From JAGPUQ01 sp036677085 (lineage in GTDB: Bacteria; Pseudomonadota; Gammaproteobacteria; Pseudomonadales; Porticoccaceae), in contig JAKFFI010000058.1 of NCBI GenBank assembly GCA_036677085.1, forward strand, positions 124,001 through 188,000: DNA of 64,000 nucleotides, in the 5' to 3' direction. Made by a program: the position numbers and the translations under genes. The stretch's first letter is position 1; each line of letters starts with the position of its first letter. This document shows positions 33,366 through 43,051 of the stretch, piece after piece. Below the pieces are notes generated by a model. That model was not told the DNA's origin, ran no database searches, and saw only the letters and a program-made list of their open reading frames with translations.

Positions 33366-34255
33366 GTTCGAGCGTCCCCCGGTTTCCGCGGACATTCATC
33401 AATCACGACCAGGACCGGTTGGGTTTTGCGCTGCTGCTCGCCCTCGCGGTCCATGTGATCGTCCTGTTTGGAGTGGGTTTCACCGTCGATAGAGCGCGGC
33501 AGGTGGCCCCGTCACTGGAAGTTACGCTGGCGGTGACCGCAACGGAGCAACCTCCGGAAAAGGCCGATTTTCTGGCCCAGAGCAATCAGTTGGGTGGTGG
33601 CGACCAGCCGGAGCCCAGCGAGCTGAGTCAGGTGCAGATGGCAGACTTCACCGAAACCCGGGTGCAGGACGCGCTGCCCGTGATGGAGTCGCCCGCCCCG
33701 CCGGCGCCGGCGAGTGGGGCGGACCCGACCCCCATAACCGTGTTGGCACCGAGTTCGACCGCCGCCCAGGTACCTGCGGATGCCGCCGCGCCCGCTGCCG
33801 CGGAGCCGCAACCTTCGCCCCAGGTCAGCGAGGAAATCGCCAGTTTGCGTGCCCGGCTGAGCAAACTGCGCAACTCCTATAGCCGTCTGCCCAACGTATT
33901 GCGCGTCACCGCCGTCAGTACCCGTGCCGACCCGGCAGCGGCCTACCTCGACGATTGGGAAACCCTGGTGGAGACCGTCGGCAACGCGCACTATCCCGAC
34001 GAGGCACGTCGTGATCACATCTTCGGCAACTTGCGGCTCGCGGTGCGTCTGCGGCCAGACGGTACCGTGGATGACGTCGAAATCCTCGCGAGTTCGGGTC
34101 AGCGTGTGCTGGATCTCGCCGCCATCCGTACCATACGGCTGGCCGCGCCGTTCAAACCGTTTCCGGCCGAACTGCGCCAATGGGACCGGATGGAAATCAT
34201 CCGCACCTGGCAGTTCATGCCCGGCAATCGCCTCCAGACCAGCGCCGTGGAATGA
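33362..34255 (+). CDS. TonB-like energy transducer protein
   Basis: A 297-residue TonB-family protein anchored in the inner membrane: one N-terminal TM helix (about 19-40, with HVIVLFGVGFTV), a Pro/Ala-rich periplasmic linker (about 100-155), and a C-terminal TonB domain (about 205-290) with YPDEARRDHIFGNLRLAVRLRPDGTVDDVEIL. The TTG at 33362 overlaps the gshB stop as TTGA; no better start is available before the TM helix. No exbB or exbD is next to it. In Pseudomonas the protein at this place, TonB3, is linked to twitching motility, which fits the pil genes around it. Confidence 0.85.
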   Translation: MSSSVPRFPRTFINHDQDRLGFALLLALAVHVIVLFGVGFTVDRARQVAPSLEVTLAVTATEQPPEKADFLAQSNQLGGGDQPEPSELSQVQMADFTETRVQDALPVMESPAPPAPASGADPTPITVLAPSSTAAQVPADAAAPAAAEPQPSPQVSEEIASLRARLSKLRNSYSRLPNVLRVTAVSTRADPAAAYLDDWETLVETVGNAHYPDEARRDHIFGNLRLAVRLRPDGTVDDVEILASSGQRVLDLAAIRTIRLAAPFKPFPAELRQWDRMEIIRTWQFMPGNRLQTSAVE

Positions 34256-34313
34256 TCCATGTACGGCCCGGCGGGCTCTTGTTTTGTGGCGATCGCATCC
34301 CAATACTGGCGGC

Positions 34314-34898
34314 ATGGATACACCTGTTAACAGCGGACACTTCGTCTGTCTTGACCATCATTTTCTGATTGCCATGCCCGGGTTGCTGGACCCGGCGTTT
34401 GCCCACTCCCTGGTCTACATCTGCAAGCACACACCCGACGGTGCCATGGGTTTGCGTATTGATCATGCGCTGGATGTAACGCTGCGGGAGCTCTTCCTGC
34501 AGCTGCACCTGCCTTGTAACGGCGCGCTGGCCGACCACCTGTTGCTGGCTGGTGGACCGGTGCGCAGCGAGTGGGGGTTTGTTTTGCATCCCAAAACCCA
34601 ACGCCAATGGCAATCCACCCTGGATATCGCCGACGGCGTCGCGCTTACCGCGTCGCGCGACATCATCGAGGCGCTGGCAACCGGCGTCGAGGCGCCCGAA
34701 CAAAGTCTGGTGGCACTGGGCTACGCGGGCTGGGGCGCGGGTCAGCTGGAGCAGGAGCTGCGCGCCAATGCGTGGCTCACGGTGCCCGGCGAACCGGCGC
34801 TGCTGTTCGATGTGCCGATGGAGCAGCGCGCCCGGAGCGTGGCAGCCCGTATCGGTGTCGATCTAGCCAAATTGAGCACCAGTGTCGGCCACGCCTGA
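34314..34898 (+). CDS. yqgE: YqgE/AlgH family protein
   Basis: A 194-residue conserved protein of the DUF179 (AlgH/YqgE) family; molecular role unsettled. Family features: HHFLIAMPGLLDPAFAHSLVYICKH at the N-terminus, GAMGLRID, LLAGGPVRSEWGFVLH, GYAGWGAGQLEQEL and AWLTVPG. The ATG at 34314 gives the normal N-terminus and has weak upstream ribosome site. It overlaps ruvX by 17 bp, the usual pairing in gammaproteobacteria. Confidence 0.93.
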   Translation: MDTPVNSGHFVCLDHHFLIAMPGLLDPAFAHSLVYICKHTPDGAMGLRIDHALDVTLRELFLQLHLPCNGALADHLLLAGGPVRSEWGFVLHPKTQRQWQSTLDIADGVALTASRDIIEALATGVEAPEQSLVALGYAGWGAGQLEQELRANAWLTVPGEPALLFDVPMEQRARSVAARIGVDLAKLSTSVGHA

Positions 34899-35337
34899 AG
34901 CGCACGTCTCCCTGCTGTGTTTCGATTTTGGCACCCGCCAGATCGGCGTTGCCTATGGACAGACGGTGTCCGGTACCGCGCAACCGGTTGCCGTGCTGCG
35001 CGCACGCGACGGCCAGCCCCGGTGGGAGCAGGTAATGCGGCTGGTCGCCGAGTGGCAGCCCCAGCGGCTGCTGGTCGGATGGCCCCTCAACATGGATGGC
35101 ACGGAAAGCGAGTTTTGCGCGCGTGCGCGGCGCTTTGCGGGTCGCCTGCACGCGCGCACGGGAAAACCGGTCACGCTCGTGGACGAACGGCTGTCGACGG
35201 CTGAAGCGAAACGCGACAGCGATGGTGGCCGCGACCATCGCCACAATGACTACCGTCGCCACCCGGTCGACGGGTTGGCGGCGGCGTTGATTCTGCGTAC
35301 CTGGCTGTCCGAGCCGGCCGCTGGCCGCGACCTTTAG
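34882..35337 (+). CDS. ruvX: Putative pre-16S rRNA nuclease / Holliday junction resolvase-like YqgF
   Basis: A 151-residue RNase H-fold nuclease. The active-site acidic residues appear in CFDFGTRQIGVAYG, in LVDERLSTAEAKR and in the C-terminal HPVDGLAAALIL; VGWPLNMDGTESEF is the family signature. The family removes 5' extra bases from 16S rRNA precursors in E. coli, with an older resolvase label. The GTG at 34882 lies within the end of yqgE. Converges with pilU 23 bp downstream. In Pseudomonas pyrR-pyrB-pyrC follow here; they are absent in this window. Confidence 0.92.
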   Translation: MSATPEAHVSLLCFDFGTRQIGVAYGQTVSGTAQPVAVLRARDGQPRWEQVMRLVAEWQPQRLLVGWPLNMDGTESEFCARARRFAGRLHARTGKPVTLVDERLSTAEAKRDSDGGRDHRHNDYRRHPVDGLAAALILRTWLSEPAAGRDL

Positions 35338-35360
35338 GCCCTGCTGACCCTCCCGGGCTA

Positions 35361-36515
35361 TTAGCGCTGGAAGAGCCGCGTACGCTCCGAGTCCTCTTCC
35401 TTGAGGACAAAGTCGTCGGCGGCGTTGGCAAGATAGTTGGGATCGGTCTCCGACTGTAGTTTGATCATCAGGCGCAGGTCGTTTTTCGAATCCGCTGCCG
35501 CGAGGGCATCTTCGTAGGTGACGACACCATCGTTGTAGAGCCGGAACAGCGCCTGGTCGAAGGTCTGCATGCCGAGTTCCGTAGAGCGGGTCATCAGCTC
35601 CTTCAGCTTGTGCACCTCGCCCTTGCGGATCAGATCGGACGCCAGTGGCGTGTTGATCAGGATCTCGACGGCCGCACGCCGACCTTTGCCGTCGGCGGTC
35701 GGGATCAACTGCTGAGCGACCATCGCGCGCAGGTTGAGCGACAGGTCCATCCACAACTGGGGGTGGCGTTCGGCCGGGAAGAAGTGCTGAATGCGGTCGA
35801 GCGCCTGGTTGGCGTTGTTGGCGTGCAGGGTGGTCAATACCAGGTGACCGGTCTCGGCGAAGGTGATGGCGTGTTCCATGGTTTCGCGGGTGCGGATCTC
35901 GCCGACCAGGATCACGTCGGGGGCTTGGCGCAACGTATTCTTCAGCGCCACCTCGTAGGATTCGGTGTCGATGCCTACTTCCCGCTGGGTGACGATGCAG
36001 CCCGCGTGCTGGTGGATGAACTCGATGGGATCCTCGACCGAGATGATATGCCCGCGGCTGTTGCGGTTGCGGTGTCCGACCATGGCCGCGAGCGTGGTGG
36101 ATTTGCCGGTGCCGGTAGCGCCGACCAAAAAGATGATACCGCGCTTGGTCATCACCAGTTCGTCGAGGATGGGCGGCAGCAGCAGCTCCTCGACGGTGGG
36201 AATCCGGGTTTCGATCAGGCGCAATACCATGCCGACATCGTTGCGCTGATAGAACGCACTCACCCGAAAGCGGGCGTGCTCGACGTGCTCGGAGGTGATC
36301 GCAAAGTTGAGTTCATGATGGGAGTGAAACTCGGCGCGCTGCTGGTCGTCCATCACGGCCTCCACCAGCTCGCGGGCCTGGCGGCCTGACAGTGGCACTT
36401 TTCCCACCGGCATTATCTTGCCGTTGATTTTCAGGCTGGGTGGTACACCGCGGGTAATGAACAGATCCGATGCTTTTTTGTCGAGCATCAATTTCAGAAG
36501 ACTATCGAATTCCAT
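35361..36515 (-). CDS. pilU: Type IV pilus retraction ATPase PilU
   Basis: A 384-residue AAA-like secretion ATPase that assists PilT in pilus retraction. Walker A is GATGTGKSTT, the Asp box reads HIISVEDPIEFIH, Walker B DVILVGEIRTRETME and the His box AETGHLVLTTLHANNANQALDRI. The ATG at 36515 (MEFDSLLKLMLDKKASD) matches PilU and has GAGGG eight bases upstream; the longer open frame adds 31 unrelated residues. It is 49 bp downstream of pilT on the same strand. Confidence 0.95.
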   Translation of the reverse strand: MEFDSLLKLMLDKKASDLFITRGVPPSLKINGKIMPVGKVPLSGRQARELVEAVMDDQQRAEFHSHHELNFAITSEHVEHARFRVSAFYQRNDVGMVLRLIETRIPTVEELLLPPILDELVMTKRGIIFLVGATGTGKSTTLAAMVGHRNRNSRGHIISVEDPIEFIHQHAGCIVTQREVGIDTESYEVALKNTLRQAPDVILVGEIRTRETMEHAITFAETGHLVLTTLHANNANQALDRIQHFFPAERHPQLWMDLSLNLRAMVAQQLIPTADGKGRRAAVEILINTPLASDLIRKGEVHKLKELMTRSTELGMQTFDQALFRLYNDGVVTYEDALAAADSKNDLRLMIKLQSETDPNYLANAADDFVLKEEDSERTRLFQR

Positions 36516-36564
36516 CGTCCAACCCTCTGCGTCTCGGGAGCCACGGGGTGCCGGGCGCCATGGC

Positions 36565-37602
<1,038 letters not shown>

Positions 37603-37673
37603 GTTCAGTCCCGTTGATTCCGTGGATCGCTGCCCCGACGCGAGCGTGCTGCCCGGCTGGCCGTTTCAAGTAT

Positions 37674-38381
37674 ATGTTCAAACCAGGGAAAAACATAAGC
37701 CGAGTGCGCGCGGAAATCCAGCGGGCGGCGCAGGCCGCGGGCCGAAATGCCAACACCATCATGTTGGTCGCCGTGAGCAAGGGCCAACCGGTTGAGGCCA
37801 TTGCCGCTGCCGCTGCTGCGGGGGTCCGCGACTTTGGCGAGAATCAGGTCCAGGAAGCGCTGAAAAAAATCGCCGTGCTCAGCCACGCGCACCTCCGCTG
37901 GCATTTCATCGGTCCGGTACAGTCCAATAAAACCCGCGCCATCGCGGAGCATTTCGACTGGCTGCACAGCCTCGATCGGTTATCCATCGCCGAACGCCTC
38001 GCGCGCCAGCGCCCGCCCGCCATGGCGCCGCTGGAGGTTTGCCTGCAAGTGAATATCGACCGCGAGGCGACCAAGGCGGGTGTCGATCCCGACCAGCTCG
38101 AAGCCCTGGCGCTGGGGGTGGCGGCGTTGCCCAATCTCCGGCTGCGGGGCCTGATGGCCATTCCGCGACCGCGTGCAGGGGCGCATCAGCGTGAGCCGTT
38201 TCGGGAACTGGCGTTGCTGCTGGCGCGGTTGCGCGCCACGTCGCCCCGGTTCGCGGGTTTGGATACACTGTCCATGGGCATGTCGGCGGACCTCGCAGCG
38301 GCCATCGCCGAAGGCGCCACCATCGTCCGCGTCGGCCGCGCCATTTTCGGCCAGCGCCCGGATCCTCAATCCCACCCGTAG
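37674..38381 (+). CDS. yggS: PLP homeostasis protein YggS/PROSC
   Basis: A 235-residue single-domain protein of the alanine racemase-like fold III family that binds pyridoxal phosphate and balances vitamin B6 pools. The PLP lysine is in LVAVSKGQP; GVRDFGENQVQEAL, HLRWHFIGPVQSNK and LDTLSMGMSADLAAAIAEGAT are family hallmarks. The ATG at 37674 was chosen by family length; an earlier in-frame ATG at 37614 adds 20 non-conserved residues. Followed by proC after 11 bp, the usual arrangement. Confidence 0.93.
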   Translation: MFKPGKNISRVRAEIQRAAQAAGRNANTIMLVAVSKGQPVEAIAAAAAAGVRDFGENQVQEALKKIAVLSHAHLRWHFIGPVQSNKTRAIAEHFDWLHSLDRLSIAERLARQRPPAMAPLEVCLQVNIDREATKAGVDPDQLEALALGVAALPNLRLRGLMAIPRPRAGAHQREPFRELALLLARLRATSPRFAGLDTLSMGMSADLAAAIAEGATIVRVGRAIFGQRPDPQSHP

Positions 38382-38392
38382 GAATTTGTTGC

Positions 38393-39229
38393 GTGCAGCA
38401 CAGCAAACTGGTGTTCATCGGCGGCGGCAACATGGCCGCCAGCCTTATCGGCGGCTTGATTGCGCAGGGCTATCCCGCGAGCCGCATCACCGCGTGCGAT
38501 CCGGTTGCGGAGGCGCGCACGCGCCTGGCGACGCAGTTCGGAGTTGCCACCACAGACGACAATCGCGGCGCCGTCGCGGCGGCCGAGGTCGTGGTGCTGG
38601 CGGTCAAGCCCCAGGTGATGGTGACCGTTGTTGAACAGCTCGCGCCCGCTGTCGGCCCAGGGGCGCTGGTGATTTCCATCGCCGCGGGCGTGCCCGTCGC
38701 GGCACTGGCCGGACTGCTGGGTGCGGATATCGCCATCGTTCGCTGCATGCCGAACACGCCGGCGCTGGTGCGCACCGGCGCCACCGGCCTCTACGCCTCC
38801 GCCGGCGTCAGCGCGGAACAGCGCCGCACGGCTGCCGACATTCTGGGCGCTGTTGGTACCACCGTCTGGGTTTCGAGCGAGCGCGAAATCGACGCGGTCA
38901 CCGCAGTATCCGGCAGCGGCCCCGCATACTTTTTCCTCGTGATGGAAGCGATGACGGCGGCGGGCATCCAGCTCGGCCTGACGCCCGAGGTCGCGGGTCA
39001 GTTGACGCTGCAAACCGCGCTCGGGGCCGCGCGCATGGCGCTCGACAGCGATGTGGACGTGGCTGAGCTGCGTCGTCGCGTCACTTCACCCGGCGGAACC
39101 ACGGCAGCGGCACTCGCGGTGCTCGACGCCGGTGGCTTGACCGCACTCTTTGCCCGCGCGCTCGCCGCCGCCGATGCGCGCGGGCGGGAGATGGGTGCGG
39201 CCATGCTTCCGGAGCACCAGCAGCCATGA
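38393..39229 (+). CDS. proC: Pyrroline-5-carboxylate reductase
   Basis: A 278-residue enzyme catalysing the last step of proline synthesis with NAD(P)H. N-terminal Rossmann motif IGGGNMAASLIGGL, then VVLAVKPQVM, IVRCMPNTPALVRTGATGLY, AVSGSGPAYFF and RRRVTSPGGTTAAAL near the C-terminus. GTG start at 38393. The stop overlaps the yggT start as ATGA. Confidence 0.96.
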   Translation: MQHSKLVFIGGGNMAASLIGGLIAQGYPASRITACDPVAEARTRLATQFGVATTDDNRGAVAAAEVVVLAVKPQVMVTVVEQLAPAVGPGALVISIAAGVPVAALAGLLGADIAIVRCMPNTPALVRTGATGLYASAGVSAEQRRTAADILGAVGTTVWVSSEREIDAVTAVSGSGPAYFFLVMEAMTAAGIQLGLTPEVAGQLTLQTALGAARMALDSDVDVAELRRRVTSPGGTTAAALAVLDAGGLTALFARALAAADARGREMGAAMLPEHQQP

Positions 39230-39813
39230 ACATCGCAACCAGGTTGCTGATTTACACCATTCAATACGCCGGCGTACTGCTGGCAATGTTATTTCTGTTG
39301 CGATTTTTGCTGCAACTGGCGCGCGCCAGCTTTCACAATCCGATCTCCCAGTTCGTGTATCGGGCGACCCGGATCCCGGTGGACGGCTTGACCCGCCTGT
39401 TGCCGGCCGTAGGCCGCTTCAGTGTTGCCAGTCTGGTGCTCGCCCTGACGATGGAATGGCTCGCCATCATTTTGACGCTGCTGGTGGTGGGCGCCGGCTT
39501 GCCCGGGATCATTCTGCTGCTGTGGTGGGCTGTGCTGGGGCTTGCTGCGCTGCTGGTCAATCTGTATTTCTACGGCATTTTCGCGATGGTCGTGCTGAGC
39601 TGGGTGGCACCTCAGACCCACCACCCCGCTGCCGTACTGCTCATGCAGTTGCTGGAGCCCGTACTCGGTCCCGCGCGTCGGTTGATCCCGCAGCTGGGCT
39701 GCCTGGATCTGTCGCCGATGCTGGTTCTGTTCCTGCTGGGAGCCTTGCGCCTGTTGCTCCACAATCTGGCCGCGGGCAGCGGCATGATCGCGGGTCTGGT
39801 GCCGGGATTTTGA
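39226..39813 (+). CDS. yggT: YggT family membrane protein
   Basis: A 195-residue integral membrane protein with two YggT repeats, each starting with a hydrophobic helix and containing a segment of the type FHNPISQFVYRATRIPVDGLTRLLPAVG / LLMQLLEPVLGPARRLIPQLG. About four TM helices. The family is linked to osmotic or ion homeostasis and to plastid/cyanobacterial cell division factors, but a role here is not known. Coupled to proC by ATGA; yggU follows after 3 bp. Confidence 0.9.
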   Translation: MNIATRLLIYTIQYAGVLLAMLFLLRFLLQLARASFHNPISQFVYRATRIPVDGLTRLLPAVGRFSVASLVLALTMEWLAIILTLLVVGAGLPGIILLLWWAVLGLAALLVNLYFYGIFAMVVLSWVAPQTHHPAAVLLMQLLEPVLGPARRLIPQLGCLDLSPMLVLFLLGALRLLLHNLAAGSGMIAGLVPGF

Positions 39814-39816
39814 TCG

Positions 39817-40125
39817 GTGACGACCGCCGGACCCTATGGGCAGTGGCGCGCTGACACCCTGGTTCTGCGCTGCCGGGCGCTGCCGGGCGCGCGGCGCGAT
39901 GCTTTCCTCGGCGCTTGCGGCGACCGTCTCAAGTTGGGGCTGGCGGCGCCGCCGGTGGATGGCAAGGCGAATGCGCGCGCGATCGAGTTTCTGGCCGCTG
40001 CGTTCGGAGTGCCCAAATCGCGGGTCACTCTGGTGCGAGGCACCCGCGGCCGCGACAAGGTGTTTGCCATCGCCGCGCCGACCCGGTTGCCGGCGGAGGC
40101 GCTGGTGGCAGGTTTCCCGCCCTGA
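39817..40125 (+). CDS. yggU: YggU/DUF167 family protein
   Basis: A 102-residue small cytoplasmic protein of the DUF167 family. Family core: PGARRDAFLGACGDRLKLGLAAPPVDGKANA with AIEFLAAAFGVPKSRVTLVRGTRGRDK. The GTG at 39817 lies 3 bp after yggT. Function unknown. The conserved yggS-proC-yggT-yggU order supports the call. Confidence 0.9.
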   Translation: MTTAGPYGQWRADTLVLRCRALPGARRDAFLGACGDRLKLGLAAPPVDGKANARAIEFLAAAFGVPKSRVTLVRGTRGRDKVFAIAAPTRLPAEALVAGFPP

Positions 40126-40205
40126 CACCGGTCGAATGATCCAGGCTGTGCTTGCCTGCGTCGGACCCCGTCTTTAGACTTCCCGGGTTCTGAGAGTCGT
40201 ACCCC

Positions 40206-41354
40206 ATGCCGGACAGCTTTCCCCCTGATTCCGTTGGTCTGGCTGTGCCAGAGGTCCATCACTTTATCGAGCCCCTCGAACTGAGCTGCGGCCGGTTGCT
40301 GGCTTCCTACGATCTCGTGGTCGAAACCTACGGCCAGCTCAACGCCGCGCGTTCCAACGCGGTATTGATCTGTCACGCGCTGAGCGGCAGCCATCACGCG
40401 GCCGGGTTCCACAACCTGGACGATGCCAAACCCGGGTGGTGGGACGACTACATCGGTCCCGGCAAGCCCATCGATACGCGACATTTCTACGTGGTTTGCC
40501 TGAACAATCTCGGCGGCTGTCATGGCAGCACCGGTCCGCGCACGGTCGATCCCGCGACCGGCAAGCGGTGGGGCAAGCATTTCCCGCCGCTGCGGGTGCG
40601 CGACTGGGTGCTCAGTCAGGCCCGGCTGGCGGACCGCCTGGGCATCGAGCAATGGGCGGCGGTGATCGGCGGCAGCCTGGGCGGCATGAACGCCATGCGC
40701 TGGGCGCTCGAATATCCCGAGCGTGTCCGCCACTGCGTGGTGATTGCCTCGGCCCTGAAACTGACCGCGCAGAATATCGCCTTCAACGAAATCGCCCGGC
40801 GCGCGATTCGCTCCGACCCGGATTTCCGCGACGGCGACTTTGCCGAGCACGGCGTCGTGCCGCGCAACGGTCTTGCGCTCGCGCGGATGGTAGGCCATGT
40901 GACTTACCTGTCTCACGCCCTGATGGGACTGCGATTCGGCCGCGAGCTGCGCTCCGGTTCCTTTGAACGCGGCCTGGAGGCGCCGGTCGAATTCAAGGTG
41001 GAAAGTTACCTGCATTATCAGGGCGACAAATTTGCCGAGAGTTTCGACGCCAACACCTATCTCCTGATTACCAAGATGCTCGACTATTTTGATCTGGCAC
41101 GGGAATACGGCGACGATCCGGTGGCGGCTTTTAGAACCGCGTGCGCACGGTTCCTGGTGATTTCCTTCACCAGCGACTGGCGCTTTGCGCCGCAACGGTC
41201 GGAGGAAATCGTCCAGGCGCTCGTCGCCGCCAATCGCGACGTGGCCTATGCCTGCATCGACTCCGACATGGGGCACGACGCCTTCCTGTTGCCCAATGCC
41301 CGCTACGAAAAACTGTTGCGGACCTACATGAACCGGGTTGCGGAGACCTGCTGA
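40206..41354 (+). CDS. metX: Homoserine O-acyltransferase MetX
   Basis: A 382-residue alpha/beta-hydrolase-fold enzyme that acylates homoserine in methionine synthesis. Nucleophile Ser157 sits in VIGGSLGGMNAM; NNLGGCHGSTGP is the typical substrate-pocket segment, and the catalytic His is in DSDMGHDAFLL near the C-terminus. Related proteobacterial MetX proteins use succinyl-CoA although the fold is that of acetyltransferases, so the acyl donor is uncertain. The stop overlaps the metW start (TGATG), and the two genes work together in related bacteria. Confidence 0.94.
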   Translation: MPDSFPPDSVGLAVPEVHHFIEPLELSCGRLLASYDLVVETYGQLNAARSNAVLICHALSGSHHAAGFHNLDDAKPGWWDDYIGPGKPIDTRHFYVVCLNNLGGCHGSTGPRTVDPATGKRWGKHFPPLRVRDWVLSQARLADRLGIEQWAAVIGGSLGGMNAMRWALEYPERVRHCVVIASALKLTAQNIAFNEIARRAIRSDPDFRDGDFAEHGVVPRNGLALARMVGHVTYLSHALMGLRFGRELRSGSFERGLEAPVEFKVESYLHYQGDKFAESFDANTYLLITKMLDYFDLAREYGDDPVAAFRTACARFLVISFTSDWRFAPQRSEEIVQALVAANRDVAYACIDSDMGHDAFLLPNARYEKLLRTYMNRVAETC

Positions 41355-41947
41355 TGCTGCGCCTCGATCTGGATATCGTGCGGCGCTGGATTGCGCCCGG
41401 CAGCCGGGTTCTGGACCTGGGCTGTGGGGACGGCGAGCTGCTGCGCGTGTTGATGGACAGCCGCGGCGTGGAAGGCTACGGCATCGAAATCGACCCGGAG
41501 AAAATCACCCACTGCGTCGCCCGCGGTGTCAATGTGATCGAAGCCGATGTCGATCAGGGTCTTACCGACTTCCCGGACAAAAGCTTTGACACCGTGTTGA
41601 TGGCCAACTCCATGCAGGTCCTGCGCCGTCCCGATCGCGCCATTGCCGAGATGTTGCGGGTGGGTCAGGAGTGCATCGTCACCTTCCCGAACTTCGGCAA
41701 TATCCGCACCCGTCTGTTCCTCGCGGCCTGGGGCCGCATGCCGGTCACCCGGCAGTTGCCGTATCAGTGGTATGACACACCCAACATTCACTTTTGCACG
41801 GTGCGGGATTTCGAGGCGCTGTGCCGGGAACAGTCGATCCGGGTGCTGCATCGCGAATTTGTCGCCGAACAATTCCCCGATCGGCTGCTCAAAGGAGTAT
41901 GGTCCAATCTGTTCAGTGCAACGGCGATCTACCATTTGGCGAAATGA
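41354..41947 (+). CDS. metW: Methionine biosynthesis protein MetW
   Basis: A 197-residue SAM-methyltransferase-fold protein required with MetX for homoserine acylation in several proteobacteria. The SAM-binding motif is VLDLGCGDGELLRVL, followed by GIEID and FDTVLMANSMQVLRRPDRAI; the family-specific FPNFGNIRTRLFLAAWGRMPVT and LPYQWYDTPNIHFCT are present. ATG at 41354 overlaps the metX stop by one base. Confidence 0.95.
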   Translation: MLRLDLDIVRRWIAPGSRVLDLGCGDGELLRVLMDSRGVEGYGIEIDPEKITHCVARGVNVIEADVDQGLTDFPDKSFDTVLMANSMQVLRRPDRAIAEMLRVGQECIVTFPNFGNIRTRLFLAAWGRMPVTRQLPYQWYDTPNIHFCTVRDFEALCREQSIRVLHREFVAEQFPDRLLKGVWSNLFSATAIYHLAK

Positions 41948-41980
41948 CCCTTCTCGAAGACTTACCTGAGGACGCGACCC

Positions 41981-42436
41981 ATGAAAATAGCGCAACTGCC
42001 TCCGCTGTCCCACCGGTTGATTATCCCCCTGCTGGTTTTCGCCGGCAGTCTGTCGGCGGACGACCGACCGTTTCGAGAGTTCGGCGACTACCGGGTCTAT
42101 TACAGCGCCTTCAACAGTAGCTTCGTGAGTCCGGAGGTCGCTGCCGCTTACGACATTGTGCGCGGCCGTGATCGGGGTCTTGTCAACATCGCGGTGATGC
42201 CGGCCGGGGTGATCGGTGGCCGGCCCGCTGAAATAAATGGACATGTTTCCAATATCTTTGCCCAACGCCAGGAGCTGGCGTTTTTCGAAGTTCGGGAAGG
42301 TGACGCGGTTTATTATCTCGCACCGTTCAACTTCGAGAACGAGGATTCGCTGACGTTCAATATCACCGTGAAGCCGAATCCGGACATGCCCTCCTACACG
42401 CTGTCGTTTCAGCGCACTTTCTATCGCGATCGCTGA
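41981..42436 (+). CDS. DUF4426 domain-containing exported protein
   Basis: A 151-residue protein with an N-terminal hydrophobic signal (LIIPLLVFAGSLSA, cleavage near residue 26) and a beta-rich DUF4426 domain: FGDYRVYYSAFNSSFVSPEVAAAY and YYLAPFNFENEDSLTFNI. It is expected in the periplasm. Function unknown, but it sits between metW and rdgB in many gammaproteobacteria, as here. The ATG at 41981 follows TGAGGA. Confidence 0.88.
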   Translation: MKIAQLPPLSHRLIIPLLVFAGSLSADDRPFREFGDYRVYYSAFNSSFVSPEVAAAYDIVRGRDRGLVNIAVMPAGVIGGRPAEINGHVSNIFAQRQELAFFEVREGDAVYYLAPFNFENEDSLTFNITVKPNPDMPSYTLSFQRTFYRDR

Positions 42437-42439
42437 CCC

Positions 42440-43051
42440 GTGCGCAATGCGGTCGTACTGGCCAGCAACAATGCCGGCAAGCTCGGCGAGTTGCGCGCGC
42501 TGCTGGCCCAAGTGGGCCTCGATCTGATATCCCAGGGCGAGCTCGGGGTGAGCGCGGCCGAGGAGACCGGCGCAACCTTTGTCGAGAATGCGCTCCTCAA
42601 GGCGCGTCACGCCGCTCGGGCGAGCGGTCGCGCGGCGCTCGCCGATGATTCCGGCCTGGAAGTCGACTGGCTACACGGCGCGCCCGGTGCGCATTCCGCG
42701 CGCTTTGCCGGGGCAGATGCCGACGACGCCCGCAATAATCAAAAACTCCTGACGCTGCTGCGCGACGTGCCGGCCGCGCGGCGCGGCGCGCGTTTTCGCT
42801 GCATCCTGGTCTACGTCGATTCGGCGACCGATCCGGCGCCACTGATTTGCGAGGGGGTATGGGAGGGCCACATCCTGGAACAATCGCGCGGCACCCATGG
42901 ATTTGGCTACGATCCCCTGTTCCTGATTCCCGAGCTGGGACGCACGGCGGCGGAGCTGACGGCGTCCGAGAAGAATGCCCTCAGCCATCGCGGCCGCGCG
43001 TTGCGGATGCTGCTGACGAAATTGCGCCCACGGGTTGCCGCCCGATGTTGA
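42440..43051 (+). CDS. rdgB: XTP/dITP diphosphatase (house-cleaning NTPase)
   Basis: A 203-residue Ham1-family pyrophosphatase that removes dITP and XTP from the nucleotide pool. N-terminal VVLASNNAGKLGELRALL, catalytic E/D residues in EETGATFVENALLKARHAA and ALADDSGLEVDWLHGAPG, then SHRGRALRMLL. GTG start at 42440, 3 bp after the DUF4426 gene. The last 7 bp overlap hemW. Confidence 0.95.
   Translation: MRNAVVLASNNAGKLGELRALLAQVGLDLISQGELGVSAAEETGATFVENALLKARHAARASGRAALADDSGLEVDWLHGAPGAHSARFAGADADDARNNQKLLTLLRDVPAARRGARFRCILVYVDSATDPAPLICEGVWEGHILEQSRGTHGFGYDPLFLIPELGRTAAELTASEKNALSHRGRALRMLLTKLRPRVAARC

Noticed and set aside
40126..40205. Possible SAM or other riboswitch ahead of metX
   Set aside because: The 80-bp gap is too short and has no conserved riboswitch core or terminator hairpin.
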